Source: Fidelibacterota bacterium (GTDB lineage: Bacteria > Bipolaricaulota > Bipolaricaulia > UBA7950 > UBA9294). Taken from it: DNA of 6,279 nucleotides. Both the position numbers and the translations under genes were made by a program. The stretch lies in assembly GCA_024278395.1 (NCBI GenBank), contig JAJRTG010000001.1, forward strand, positions 1 to 6,279. The letters run 5' to 3'. The notes under the pieces are model-generated. The model was not told where the DNA came from, made no database searches, and saw only the letters and a list, made by a program, of their open reading frames with translations. Positions 1-5,119 of the stretch are shown here, one piece after another. Position 1 is the stretch's first letter; every line of letters starts with the position of its first letter.

Positions 1-77
1 ACCGCGACCCTTCGTTCGATCTCCTCGGCGGAGAACAGGACCTTCTCTATCCGCTCCTCAATCGGTTGTACGTTCAT
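1..77 (-). CDS. hpt: Probable hypoxanthine phosphoribosyltransferase, N-terminal part only
   Basis: The gene starts at the ATG at 77-75 on the minus strand and runs off the left edge, so only 25 residues are visible (MNVQPIEERIEKVLFSAEEI, then ERRVA). The stretch IEKVLFSAEEIERRVA closely resembles the N-terminus of bacterial hypoxanthine phosphoribosyltransferases (typically 'IEKVLISEEEI..RV'). That enzyme salvages hypoxanthine and guanine to IMP and GMP using PRPP in the cytoplasm. A GAGG ribosome-binding site lies 7 bases upstream of the ATG. The gene is divergent from the P-loop kinase at 191, with a 113-base shared control region. The catalytic PRPP-binding motif lies outside the window, so the call rests on the N-terminal signature alone. 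Confidence 0.68.
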   Translation of the reverse strand, partial: MNVQPIEERIEKVLFSAEEIERRVA

Positions 78-109
78 CTTTTCGCCTCAAGGAAGAAACT
101 CCATAAGTT

Positions 110-123
110 TCCCCGCTCGGGGA
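110..123. promoter_or_regulatory. Short perfect palindrome between divergent genes
   Basis: The 14-base sequence TCCCCGCTCGGGGA is a palindrome around a central CT. It sits between the hpt-like start (77, minus) and the kinase promoter (141-169, plus). It could be an operator, or a small hairpin in the hpt leader. On the minus strand it is flanked by a run of five Ts on its 5' side rather than its 3' side, so it is not a terminator for hpt. Its function is inferred from position only. Confidence 0.25.
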
Positions 124-140
124 GAAAAAGCAACCCCCGC

Positions 141-169
141 TTGACCGGAGGAGGGCACTTGGCCATACT
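141..169 (+). promoter_or_regulatory. Sigma70-like promoter of the kinase gene
   Basis: The -35 box TTGACC (141-146, 5 of 6 to consensus) and the -10 box CATACT (164-169, 4 of 6) are separated by exactly 17 bases. Transcription would start near 176, giving a leader of about 15 bases that just holds the ribosome-binding site GGTGGAG before the ATG at 191. The frr promoter in this window shows the same short-leader geometry. Confidence 0.5.
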
Positions 170-190
170 AGTTACCGAGGGGGTGGAGCG

Positions 191-769
191 ATGAAAGAGC
201 TGGTGGTGTTGGTCGGGCTTCCGGGGTCGGGAAAGACGAGCTTCCGCAACCGTCATCCGGGTTGGGCGGTTATCTCCAAGGACGACATAAGGAGGAACGT
301 ATTCCACCGTGACTTCGACCTCGAGTACGAGGAGGCGGTGGACCGGATCTTCTCCGCGATGCTCGTCGAGGCGGTCGATTCCCCGGCCCAGGTCGTGTGC
401 GTGGACAACACCAACCTCACCCGCGCCGAGCGGGCGCCGCTGATCGAGGTGGCGAGGCTCTCCGGTCGGCTCCCCATCGCCTACGTCATGCCCCTCCTCC
501 CCATGAAGACCATGTACGCGCGCAAGCTGCGGCAGCTCGCTGAGCTCGCCCGAACCCATCCCGAGATAAGCGTGGGGGGCTTCCCCGAGGAGCGCTACGA
601 GTCGATGTACCGCCGGTATGAAGAGGTGAGCGAGGAGGAGGGGTTCGCCCGCGTCTTCCGCGACGTCGCAGTCGTTCCGACGAGCAAGCGATCCCGGCGC
701 CCGCGCCGCGCCCGCGTCAGGCCGGCCCGCACCCTCAAGCCCCTTCCGCTCTTTGCCCAGCAAGTTTGA
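191..769 (+). CDS. P-loop kinase, AAA_33 / polynucleotide-kinase-like
   Basis: A 192-residue cytoplasmic protein. The N-terminus has a textbook Walker A motif, GLPGSGKT at residues 9-16, followed by S29-K30-D31-D32, where kinases of this family carry the acidic residue that activates the acceptor hydroxyl. The strand VVCVDNTNLT (68-77) followed by R79 and R82 is the VDxTN-type motif seen in T4 polynucleotide kinase-like and AAA_33 proteins. The family transfers phosphate from ATP to nucleic acid ends, nucleosides or small molecules, so the substrate here cannot be named. The last 28 residues are a basic, proline-rich tail (residues 166-183 hold eight Arg and two Lys), unlike the compact kinase core and suggesting RNA or DNA contact. 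The ATG at 191 follows a GGTGGAG site and a promoter at 141-169. The TGA stop overlaps the -35 box of the next promoter. Confidence 0.8.
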   Translation: MKELVVLVGLPGSGKTSFRNRHPGWAVISKDDIRRNVFHRDFDLEYEEAVDRIFSAMLVEAVDSPAQVVCVDNTNLTRAERAPLIEVARLSGRLPIAYVMPLLPMKTMYARKLRQLAELARTHPEISVGGFPEERYESMYRRYEEVSEEEGFARVFRDVAVVPTSKRSRRPRRARVRPARTLKPLPLFAQQV

Positions 770-794
770 CAACGAAACTCCCGAGCACTATCGT
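766..794 (+). promoter_or_regulatory. Sigma70-like promoter for the GNAT-like/thiolase/DUF35 unit
   Basis: A perfect -35 box TTGACA (766-771) overlaps the stop codon of the kinase gene. After a 17-base spacer comes TATCGT (789-794), which keeps the key T1, A2 and T6 of the -10 consensus. Transcription would start near 801, leaving a leader of about 75 bases before the ATG at 877. This supports 877 rather than the upstream in-frame ATG at 766 as the true start. Confidence 0.55.
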
Positions 795-845
795 AATCAA
801 AAATACAACCGAAGGAGCCGAAGTCCCTCTGCCACCGGGGCCCCG

Positions 846-868
846 TCCTTCGATTCGGAACGAAAGGA
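846..868 (+). promoter_or_regulatory. Leader hairpin overlapping a ribosome-binding site
   Basis: TCCTTCG (846-852) pairs with CGAAAGGA (861-868), giving seven base pairs with one bulged A around an 8-base loop. The right arm contains most of the Shine-Dalgarno AAAGGAGA (863-870) of the gene starting at 877, so folding would hide the ribosome entry site. This is seen in the sequence; a regulatory role is inferred. Confidence 0.35.
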
Positions 869-876
869 GATGCTAC

Positions 877-1572
877 ATGGGCAACATAGACGAGCTTGAG
901 GCCCTGTTGCGGCCGCCGGCGATGGAGATGCCCCCCTATCCTCCCAAGGTGATCACCCTGGCGAGCGGGGAGCGGATGGTGGTGCGCCAGATCGACCGGG
1001 ACGAGGTCCCGATACTCCTCAAGGCGATCGCCCCCCTCCTCTGGGTGGAGCGCGACTTCTACGACATCGTGGCCGCGCGCCTGTTCGGGGAGCTCCTCGC
1101 GTACAAGCGCTACCGGGTGAAGGACGAGTACTGCCTGGTCGGCCTGATCGACGGGGTCCTGGCCGGGATCGTGAACGGCCGACTGGTGGACGAAGAAGTG
1201 GGGATGAGCTACCACACGATCACCATCCGCCGCGGGCTGCGCGTCGGGTCGCACATGTTCGCCGCCAAGATGGAGTACCACATGGAGATCCTGGGCCAGA
1301 AGGAGGTGCTCATCGTGGCCGAGAGCCCGATCGGGTTCCGGAGGTGGATGATCGAGTACCCGCTGGAGAAGAAGTTCGAGGTCCCCCACGAGCTGGGCGG
1401 GGTCCCCTCCTGGACCCTCACCCGCGAGACCTACTTCAAGGCCAAGCCGCGCCTCGTCTCCGGACGACGCCCCGTCCCGCCGGAGCTCCTCGAGAAGGCG
1501 AGGACGATCACCCTCCCCGCCGAGGAGACGGTCAAGGCGCAGGTCCTCGGGGAGAAGGGGGAAGGGACATGA
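877..1572 (+). CDS. GNAT-fold-like protein of unknown substrate, first gene of thiolase/DUF35 unit
   Basis: A 231-residue protein that I do not recognise as a named family. Residues 33-150 read like a GNAT acyltransferase fold: an N-terminal strand/helix (MVVRQIDRDEVPILLKAI), a central strand pair (CLVGLIDGVLAGIVNGRL, 86-103), then TITIRRGLRVGSHMF (114-128), where GNATs have the CoA-pyrophosphate loop R/QxxGxG/A, then a helix, the strand EVLIVAES (143-150), and a helix ending in KKFE. The loop is degenerate (RRGLRVGS), so acyl-CoA binding is plausible but catalysis is uncertain. No signal peptide or membrane segment is visible. The start at 877 is chosen because AAAGGAGA lies 6 bases upstream and the extension from 766 would begin inside the promoter. 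The stop overlaps the thiolase start as ATGA, implying translational coupling. In archaea the equivalent slot beside thiolase and DUF35 is HMG-CoA synthase, which this is not. Confidence 0.55.
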   Translation: MGNIDELEALLRPPAMEMPPYPPKVITLASGERMVVRQIDRDEVPILLKAIAPLLWVERDFYDIVAARLFGELLAYKRYRVKDEYCLVGLIDGVLAGIVNGRLVDEEVGMSYHTITIRRGLRVGSHMFAAKMEYHMEILGQKEVLIVAESPIGFRRWMIEYPLEKKFEVPHELGGVPSWTLTRETYFKAKPRLVSGRRPVPPELLEKARTITLPAEETVKAQVLGEKGEGT

Positions 1573-2750
1573 GGGAAGTAGCGATCATCGGAGCGGGGAT
1601 GACCAAGTTCGGCCGGTCCGAGATCGGGCTGATCGAGCTGATGAGCGAGGCCTCGATCAGGGCGCTCGACGACGCGAGCCTCGGCGATCTGCGGGTGGAC
1701 GCGGTCTACGTGCCGAACATGGGCGCGGCGCGCCTGAACCGGCAGACCGCGATCGCCAGCGCCCTCGTCGACCGGCTCAACCTGTTCCCGGCGATGGCCG
1801 AGGCGGTGGAGAACGGCCCTGCGTCGGGGGCGTCGGCGGTGAAGAACGGATTCCAGGCGATCGCCTCCGGGATGGCCGACCTCGTGCTCGTCACCGGCGG
1901 CGAGCGGATGCGGGCGGTGAACAACCTCGAGGCGACCGACTTCGTCGCGAGCCTGTCCCACCCCCAGGCCGAGTACATCTACGGGGTCACCCTTCCGGCC
2001 CTCGCCGGGATGTTCACCCGGCTGTACATGGAGCGCTATGGGGTTACCGCCCGGCACCTGGCGCTGGTGGCGGTCAAGAACCATGCCAACGCGCTCGACA
2101 ACCCGTACGCCCACATTCAACAGCGGATCACCCTGGAGGGGATCCTCACCGCACCGGAGGCGGTGGTGAACAACCCGTACATCGCCGATCCGTTGCGGCT
2201 CTACGACTGCTGCCCGGTGAGCGACGGGGCGGCGTCCCTCGTCCTCGCCTCCCGGGAGATCGCGGAGAAGCTCGGCCGGCCGGTCGTGCGGATCGCGGGG
2301 ATCGGCCAGGCGACCGACACCCACGCCGTGCACGAGCGCCCGGATCCGACCGAGCTCACCGCGGTCCGCCTCGCCGCGCAAAAGGCGTTCGGGATGGCCG
2401 GGATCACCCCTCAGGACATCGACGTAGCCGAGCTGCACGACGCGTTCACGATCCTCGAGATCGCAGAATCCGAGGAGGCGGGCTTCTTCAGGAAGGGGGA
2501 GGGGCACGTGGCCGTCGAGGAGGGCGTAACCTCCCGCACCGGGACCCTCCCGATCAATCCGTCCGGCGGGCTGAAGGCGAAGGGACACCCGGTGGGAGCG
2601 ACCGGAGTGGCACAGCTCGTCGAGCTTACATGGCAGCTGCGCGGCGAGGCGGGCGAAAGGCAGGTCGAGGGGGCGAAGAGCGCGTTCGCCTGTAACTTCG
2701 GCGGGTTCGGAAACAACGTCGTGGCGACCGTATTGCGGCGGGAGGACTGA
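1569..2750 (+). CDS. SCP2/archaeal-type thiolase-superfamily protein lacking the nucleophilic cysteine
   Basis: A 393-residue protein, full length for the family. The N-terminus MREVAIIGAGMTKFGR is typical of SCP2-type and archaeal acetyl-CoA acetyltransferases. These condense or cleave acyl-CoAs in the cytoplasm through a cysteine in a motif like EAACASGG. Here the aligned motif is VENGPASGAS (80-89), with Pro84 (CCT, 1818-1820) in the cysteine position. Other landmarks are kept: H290-D291-A292-F293, the GHP motif at 339-341 within KAKGHPVGATG, and the C-terminal glycine loop CNFGGFGNN (375-383). That loop has Cys375 where SCP2 thiolases usually have His. Ordinary Claisen thiolysis is therefore doubtful; retro-aldol cleavage, as in the thiolase-like aldolase Ltp2 that works with the DUF35 protein ChsH2, is one alternative. 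The ATG at 1569 overlaps the upstream stop by 4 bases, and the DUF35 gene follows 1 base after the stop, so a complex is likely. Confidence 0.85.
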   Translation: MREVAIIGAGMTKFGRSEIGLIELMSEASIRALDDASLGDLRVDAVYVPNMGAARLNRQTAIASALVDRLNLFPAMAEAVENGPASGASAVKNGFQAIASGMADLVLVTGGERMRAVNNLEATDFVASLSHPQAEYIYGVTLPALAGMFTRLYMERYGVTARHLALVAVKNHANALDNPYAHIQQRITLEGILTAPEAVVNNPYIADPLRLYDCCPVSDGAASLVLASREIAEKLGRPVVRIAGIGQATDTHAVHERPDPTELTAVRLAAQKAFGMAGITPQDIDVAELHDAFTILEIAESEEAGFFRKGEGHVAVEEGVTSRTGTLPINPSGGLKAKGHPVGATGVAQLVELTWQLRGEAGERQVEGAKSAFACNFGGFGNNVVATVLRRED

Positions 2751-2751
2751 C

Positions 2752-3093
2752 ATGGAAGACAAGAAAGTGTACGGAGTCCGGTGCAAAGCCTGCGGGAAGG
2801 AGCTCTACCCGGCGCACGCGCTCTGCCCGGAATGCGGTGGGCGCGAGTTCGAGCCCATTGAGATCCGAGGCGAAGGGGTGGTCCTCACCTACACCGACGT
2901 CTACGCACTGCCGCTCGACTACGCCCTCCGCTACCTGCGGCTGGCGATCGTCGAGCTCGAGAGCGGCCTGCGCGCCACCGGCCAGCTCCTGGACGACGAC
3001 CCAAAGATCGGAAAGCGAGTGCGGGTGACCGTCGGAGTGGTGCGGGAGAGGGGTGAGGAGAAGATCTACGGCCTCCAGTTTGTGCCGGTGTAA
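2752..3093 (+). CDS. DUF35 zinc-ribbon / OB-fold partner protein
   Basis: A 113-residue protein. An N-terminal zinc ribbon has four cysteines in two pairs, C11-x2-C14 and C25-x2-C28 (CKAC and CPEC). A small OB-fold beta domain follows from about residue 37 to the end, beginning GEGVVLTYTDVY. This is the Zn-ribbon plus DUF35 architecture that in archaea bridges acetoacetyl-CoA thiolase and HMG-CoA synthase, and that in ChsH2 partners the thiolase-like aldolase Ltp2, helping to bind acyl-CoA. It starts 1 base after the thiolase stop, with GGAGG (2741-2745) inside the end of the thiolase gene, so the two proteins should be made together. Length and cysteine spacing are normal for the family. It is the last gene of its unit and is followed by a strong stem-loop. 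Confidence 0.88.
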   Translation: MEDKKVYGVRCKACGKELYPAHALCPECGGREFEPIEIRGEGVVLTYTDVYALPLDYALRYLRLAIVELESGLRATGQLLDDDPKIGKRVRVTVGVVRERGEEKIYGLQFVPV

Positions 3094-3109
3094 GGGAGAA
3101 AAAAGACCA

Positions 3110-3141
3110 CGCGGGGAAGGAGTGGGGGCACCTTCCCCGCG
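3110..3141. terminator. Strong stem-loop after the DUF35 gene, terminator-like
   Basis: CGCGGGGAAGG (3110-3120) is perfectly complementary to CCTTCCCCGCG (3131-3141), giving an 11-base-pair stem with a 10-base loop, 16 bases after the DUF35 stop. On the plus strand no T run follows, so classical intrinsic termination is incomplete. Read on the minus strand, the stem is followed within 5 bases by six Ts (complement of the A run at 3100-3105). It may end the upstream operon, act as an RNA-end stabiliser, or stop antisense transcription. Confidence 0.5.
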
Positions 3142-3247
3142 CCAGGGCCAGAACAAGGAGGCGTATCTTTCCGTTCTTATTATGCCTAGGTGGGGAGGTT
3201 TTCGGACGAACGCCGGCCCGCCCCGTTCGCTGCACCGGGGCCTCACG

Positions 3248-3276
3248 TTGACGCGGTCCCCTGAAACCGGTATCTC
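3248..3276 (+). promoter_or_regulatory. Possible promoter of the TrkA-C membrane protein gene
   Basis: The -35 box TTGACG (3248-3253, 5 of 6) is followed after 17 bases by TATCTC (3271-3276), a weak -10 with only the TAT conserved. Transcription would begin near 3283, only about 3 bases before the ATG at 3286, implying a leaderless or nearly leaderless message. A separate good -10 box, TATTAT (3178-3183), lies upstream but has no recognisable -35. The rest of the gap 3142-3247 shows nothing else I can support. Confidence 0.35.
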
Positions 3277-3285
3277 TTAAGGGAT

Positions 3286-4038
3286 ATGGCTGCGATCATC
3301 TCCTTGCTGGTTGTCGTCGCCCTGTCGCTCCTCATCACGAGGATCGCGACCGTTGCCCTCACCCTGACCGGGCTGTCCCGGGAGGTGGCGCGGTTCCAGG
3401 CGAGGTCGGCGTTCAGCGGGGTAGGGTTCACCACCAAGGAATCCGAGCAGGTGATGCAACACCCGGTGAGACGCCGGATCGTCCTTCTCTTGATCCTGCT
3501 CGGCAACGCGGGTGTGGTCACCGCCCTCGCCTCCCTGATCATCTCGTTCACCAACTTCGAGGGAGGGCAATGGCTCCCCCGGTTGATCGCCCTGCTGGGC
3601 GGATTGATAGTCCTCTGGGCGATCGCGGCGAGCAAGCTGATCGACCGCTGGCTCTCCCGGTTGATCGGCTGGGCGCTCAAGCGTTGGACCCACCTCGACG
3701 TGCGCGACTACGCCGCCCTGCTCAACCTGTCGGGGGAGTACCGGGTCGTCGAGCTGCAGGTGAAACCGGGCGATTGGCTCGCCAACCGGCGGCTCTCCGA
3801 GCTCAAGCTGCGGGACGAGGGGGTGCTCGTGCTCGGGATCCACAAGGCGGACGGGACCTACATCGGGGCCCCGCGCGGTCACACGGAGATCCATCCGGAC
3901 GACATGCTCGTCCTCTACGGCAGGTCCTCCGTCCTGTCCGAGCTCGACGCGCGCCGGAGGGGACGGGCGGGGGACCGCGCCCACGCCGCCGCCGTCAAGG
4001 CCCAGAAGGAGATCCTCCGGGAGGAGGGGGAGGACTGA
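3286..4038 (+). CDS. Membrane protein with C-terminal TrkA-C (RCK_C) domain
   Basis: A 250-residue protein. The N-terminal half is membrane-embedded: a first hydrophobic helix at about 3-28, an amphipathic segment RFQARSAFSGVGFTTKE (36-52), a second helix at about 65-88 and a third at about 98-117. The cytoplasmic part, about 150-221, matches RCK_C: VVELQVKPGDWLANRRLSEL, then VLVLGIHKADG and HPDDMLVLYG. RCK_C domains bind ligands such as nucleotides or ions and gate K+ channels and transporters. The last 30 residues are charged. A role in ion transport or its regulation is inferred; there is no Rossmann (TrkA-N) domain and no full channel. SGVGFTT recalls the filter loops of Trk/Ktr potassium transporters, but with only one copy. 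The ATG is the first possible start (an in-frame TGA lies at 3262). AGGG is only 2 bases from it, too close for a normal ribosome-binding site. Confidence 0.75.
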   Translation: MAAIISLLVVVALSLLITRIATVALTLTGLSREVARFQARSAFSGVGFTTKESEQVMQHPVRRRIVLLLILLGNAGVVTALASLIISFTNFEGGQWLPRLIALLGGLIVLWAIAASKLIDRWLSRLIGWALKRWTHLDVRDYAALLNLSGEYRVVELQVKPGDWLANRRLSELKLRDEGVLVLGIHKADGTYIGAPRGHTEIHPDDMLVLYGRSSVLSELDARRRGRAGDRAHAAAVKAQKEILREEGED

Positions 4039-4045
4039 TCCTCCC
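4028..4045 (+). terminator. Hairpin enclosing the stop codon of the TrkA-C gene
   Basis: GGGAGGA (4028-4034) and TCCTCCC (4039-4045) form a perfect 7-base-pair stem with the loop CTGA, which contains the TGA stop (4036-4038). No T run follows, so it is not a classical terminator. A second weak GC stem (GGGG/CCCC around 4054-4068) lies just downstream. It may slow transcription or protect the 3' end; function is inferred. Confidence 0.3.
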
Positions 4046-4097
4046 TGTCCACCGGGGAACGTGCCCCCCGCCGCCTGGGTGACGCCCCCGCCCAGCC

Positions 4098-4126
4098 TTG
4101 CATTACCGGAAAGGGGGCCCTACAAT
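4098..4126 (+). promoter_or_regulatory. Promoter of frr
   Basis: The -10 box TACAAT (4121-4126, 5 of 6) sits 17 bases after a weak -35, TTGCAT (4098-4103). The predicted start near 4133 gives a leader of about 14 bases carrying GAGGTG before the ATG at 4147. With no terminator after frr, this promoter may also feed the ATP synthase genes. Confidence 0.5.
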
Positions 4127-4146
4127 CCGGATTCGAGGTGTTTTCT

Positions 4147-4704
4147 ATGCCAGAGCAAGTCAGACGAGAGATGATCGAGCACATGAACCGCACCTTGGAG
4201 GTGCTGAAGGGCAACCTCGCCAAGGTGCAGACCGGTCGGGCGAACCCGGCGATGATCGAGGACGTGACCGTCGATTACTACGGGACCCCGACCCCGCTCA
4301 AGCAGCTGGCGACGATCGTCGCGCCCGATCCCGACCTCCTGGTGGTCCAGCCGTACGACAAGACGCAGATGGGCGCGTTCGAGAAGGCGATCCTCGCCGC
4401 TGATCTCGGCCTCAACCCGTCGAGCGACGGTCGCGTGATCCGGATCAAGGTCCCCAAGCTCTCGGAAGAGCGACGGGAGGAGCTGATCCGGATCATCAAG
4501 GCGAAGGGGGAAGAGGCGAAGGTGGCGCTGCGCAACATCCGTCGGGAGGCGAACGAAAAGCTCGACCGGATGAAGGAATCGGGCGAGATCTCCGAGGACG
4601 ACTACCACCGCCACCGGGAGAAGAACGACGAGACGATCCACGAGTACACCAAGAAGGTGGACGCCCTCGTCGAGGAGAAGAGCAAGCAGCTGCGCGTTAT
4701 CTAA
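4147..4704 (+). CDS. frr: Ribosome recycling factor
   Basis: A 185-residue protein, the same length as the E. coli factor. It splits the post-termination 70S complex together with EF-G so ribosomes can be reused. Visible family marks are GRANP (30-34), the domain II stretch DYYGTPTPLKQLA (43-55), DLGLNPSSDGRVIRIKVP (86-103), and the basic helix RNIRREAN (129-136), whose R129 and R132 match the rRNA-contacting arginines of E. coli RRF. The C-terminal helix is strongly charged, as expected for the three-helix bundle. The ATG at 4147 is preferred over the in-frame GTG at 4138 because the latter lies within the ribosome-binding site GAGGTG (4135-4140). In many bacteria frr follows rpsB-tsf-pyrH. 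Here it has its own promoter and leads directly into the ATP synthase genes 19 bases later. Confidence 0.97.
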   Translation: MPEQVRREMIEHMNRTLEVLKGNLAKVQTGRANPAMIEDVTVDYYGTPTPLKQLATIVAPDPDLLVVQPYDKTQMGAFEKAILAADLGLNPSSDGRVIRIKVPKLSEERREELIRIIKAKGEEAKVALRNIRREANEKLDRMKESGEISEDDYHRHREKNDETIHEYTKKVDALVEEKSKQLRVI

Positions 4705-4723
4705 TCCGCTCGAGGTGGTTGGG

Positions 4724-5119
4724 ATGGGGGGAACTTCCCGGATCGGGTTTGTCGAGATCTTCCGGCTGCGCGCCTTCTGGGGCGCAATTGCGGTCGGAGC
4801 CGGACTCCTCGCCGGATTCGGCCGGTGGGGCCCGGCGTGCGGTCTTGCGATCGGCGGGGCCCTCTTCACCCTCAACTCCTTCTTCATCTACGAGGCGGGA
4901 AGATCGCTGCTCTCCAGGGGTAACAGGGCGCGCGGCGGGTTCATCGCCGGGATCGCCCCGCTCGGAAGGTTCGCCTTCCTCGGGGTCGGCCTCGCCGGGA
5001 CCGCGGCCCTCGGCCAGGAGGCGCTCTTCTCCGCGATGGGAGGGGTGATGCTCGGGCAGGTGCTCATCCATCTGGGGCATCTGAGACGGGGAAAGGTGGC
5101 AGGATGTCCGAACACCTAG
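4724..5119 (+). CDS. atpI: ATP synthase subunit I (AtpI-like) membrane protein
   Basis: A 131-residue, mostly hydrophobic protein with four likely membrane helices, at about 18-34, 37-56, 80-97 and 101-120, and short basic loops (RSLLSRGNRARG between helices 2 and 3). Size, topology and position directly upstream of atpB fit the ATP synthase I family, which helps assemble the c-ring and in some bacteria is linked to Mg2+ uptake. The sequence is poorly conserved, so the call rests mainly on context. The ATG at 4724 is chosen because GAGGTGG (4712-4718) lies 5 bases upstream; the alternative GTG at 4715 is inside that site. Its last 16 bases overlap the start of atpB in another frame, so the two are probably translationally coupled. 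There is no separate promoter in the 19 bases after frr. Confidence 0.72.
   Translation: MGGTSRIGFVEIFRLRAFWGAIAVGAGLLAGFGRWGPACGLAIGGALFTLNSFFIYEAGRSLLSRGNRARGGFIAGIAPLGRFAFLGVGLAGTAALGQEALFSAMGGVMLGQVLIHLGHLRRGKVAGCPNT

Noticed and set aside
766..876. N-terminal 37-residue extension of the GNAT-like protein
   Set aside because: It would start inside the TTGACA promoter element and has no ribosome-binding site, while the ATG at 877 has AAAGGAGA at 6-base spacing.
595..1389. Minus-strand open frame of 264 codons across the kinase end and GNAT-like gene
   Set aside because: It spans a promoter and two sense genes. The protein is His/Asp/Leu-rich with no domain or ribosome-binding site.
1344..1568. 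75-residue extension upstream of the thiolase ATG
   Set aside because: It lies in another frame of the GNAT-like gene and is Arg/Pro-rich. The family N-terminus MREVAIIGAGMTKFG starts at 1569.
2217..2262. Cys214/Cys215 of the thiolase as a replacement nucleophile
   Set aside because: LYDCCPVSDGAAS is the conserved D-C-x-P-V-SDGA segment of this family near the CoA site, normally present in addition to the catalytic Cys, so it does not obviously replace it.
1431..2786. Long open frame (451 codons) on the minus strand opposite the thiolase
   Set aside because: It is antisense to a clear thiolase. Its translation is Arg/His/Gly/Asp-rich low-complexity sequence with no family motif, as expected for the shadow of a GC-rich gene.
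3053..3280. Small plus-strand open frame in the gap after the DUF35 gene
   Set aside because: It runs out of the DUF35 coding region through the stem-loop, with no ribosome-binding site and no recognisable protein features.
4120..4887. Minus-strand open frame of 255 codons opposite frr
   Set aside because: Antisense shadow of the well-supported frr and subunit I genes, with Arg/Leu/Asp-rich composition.
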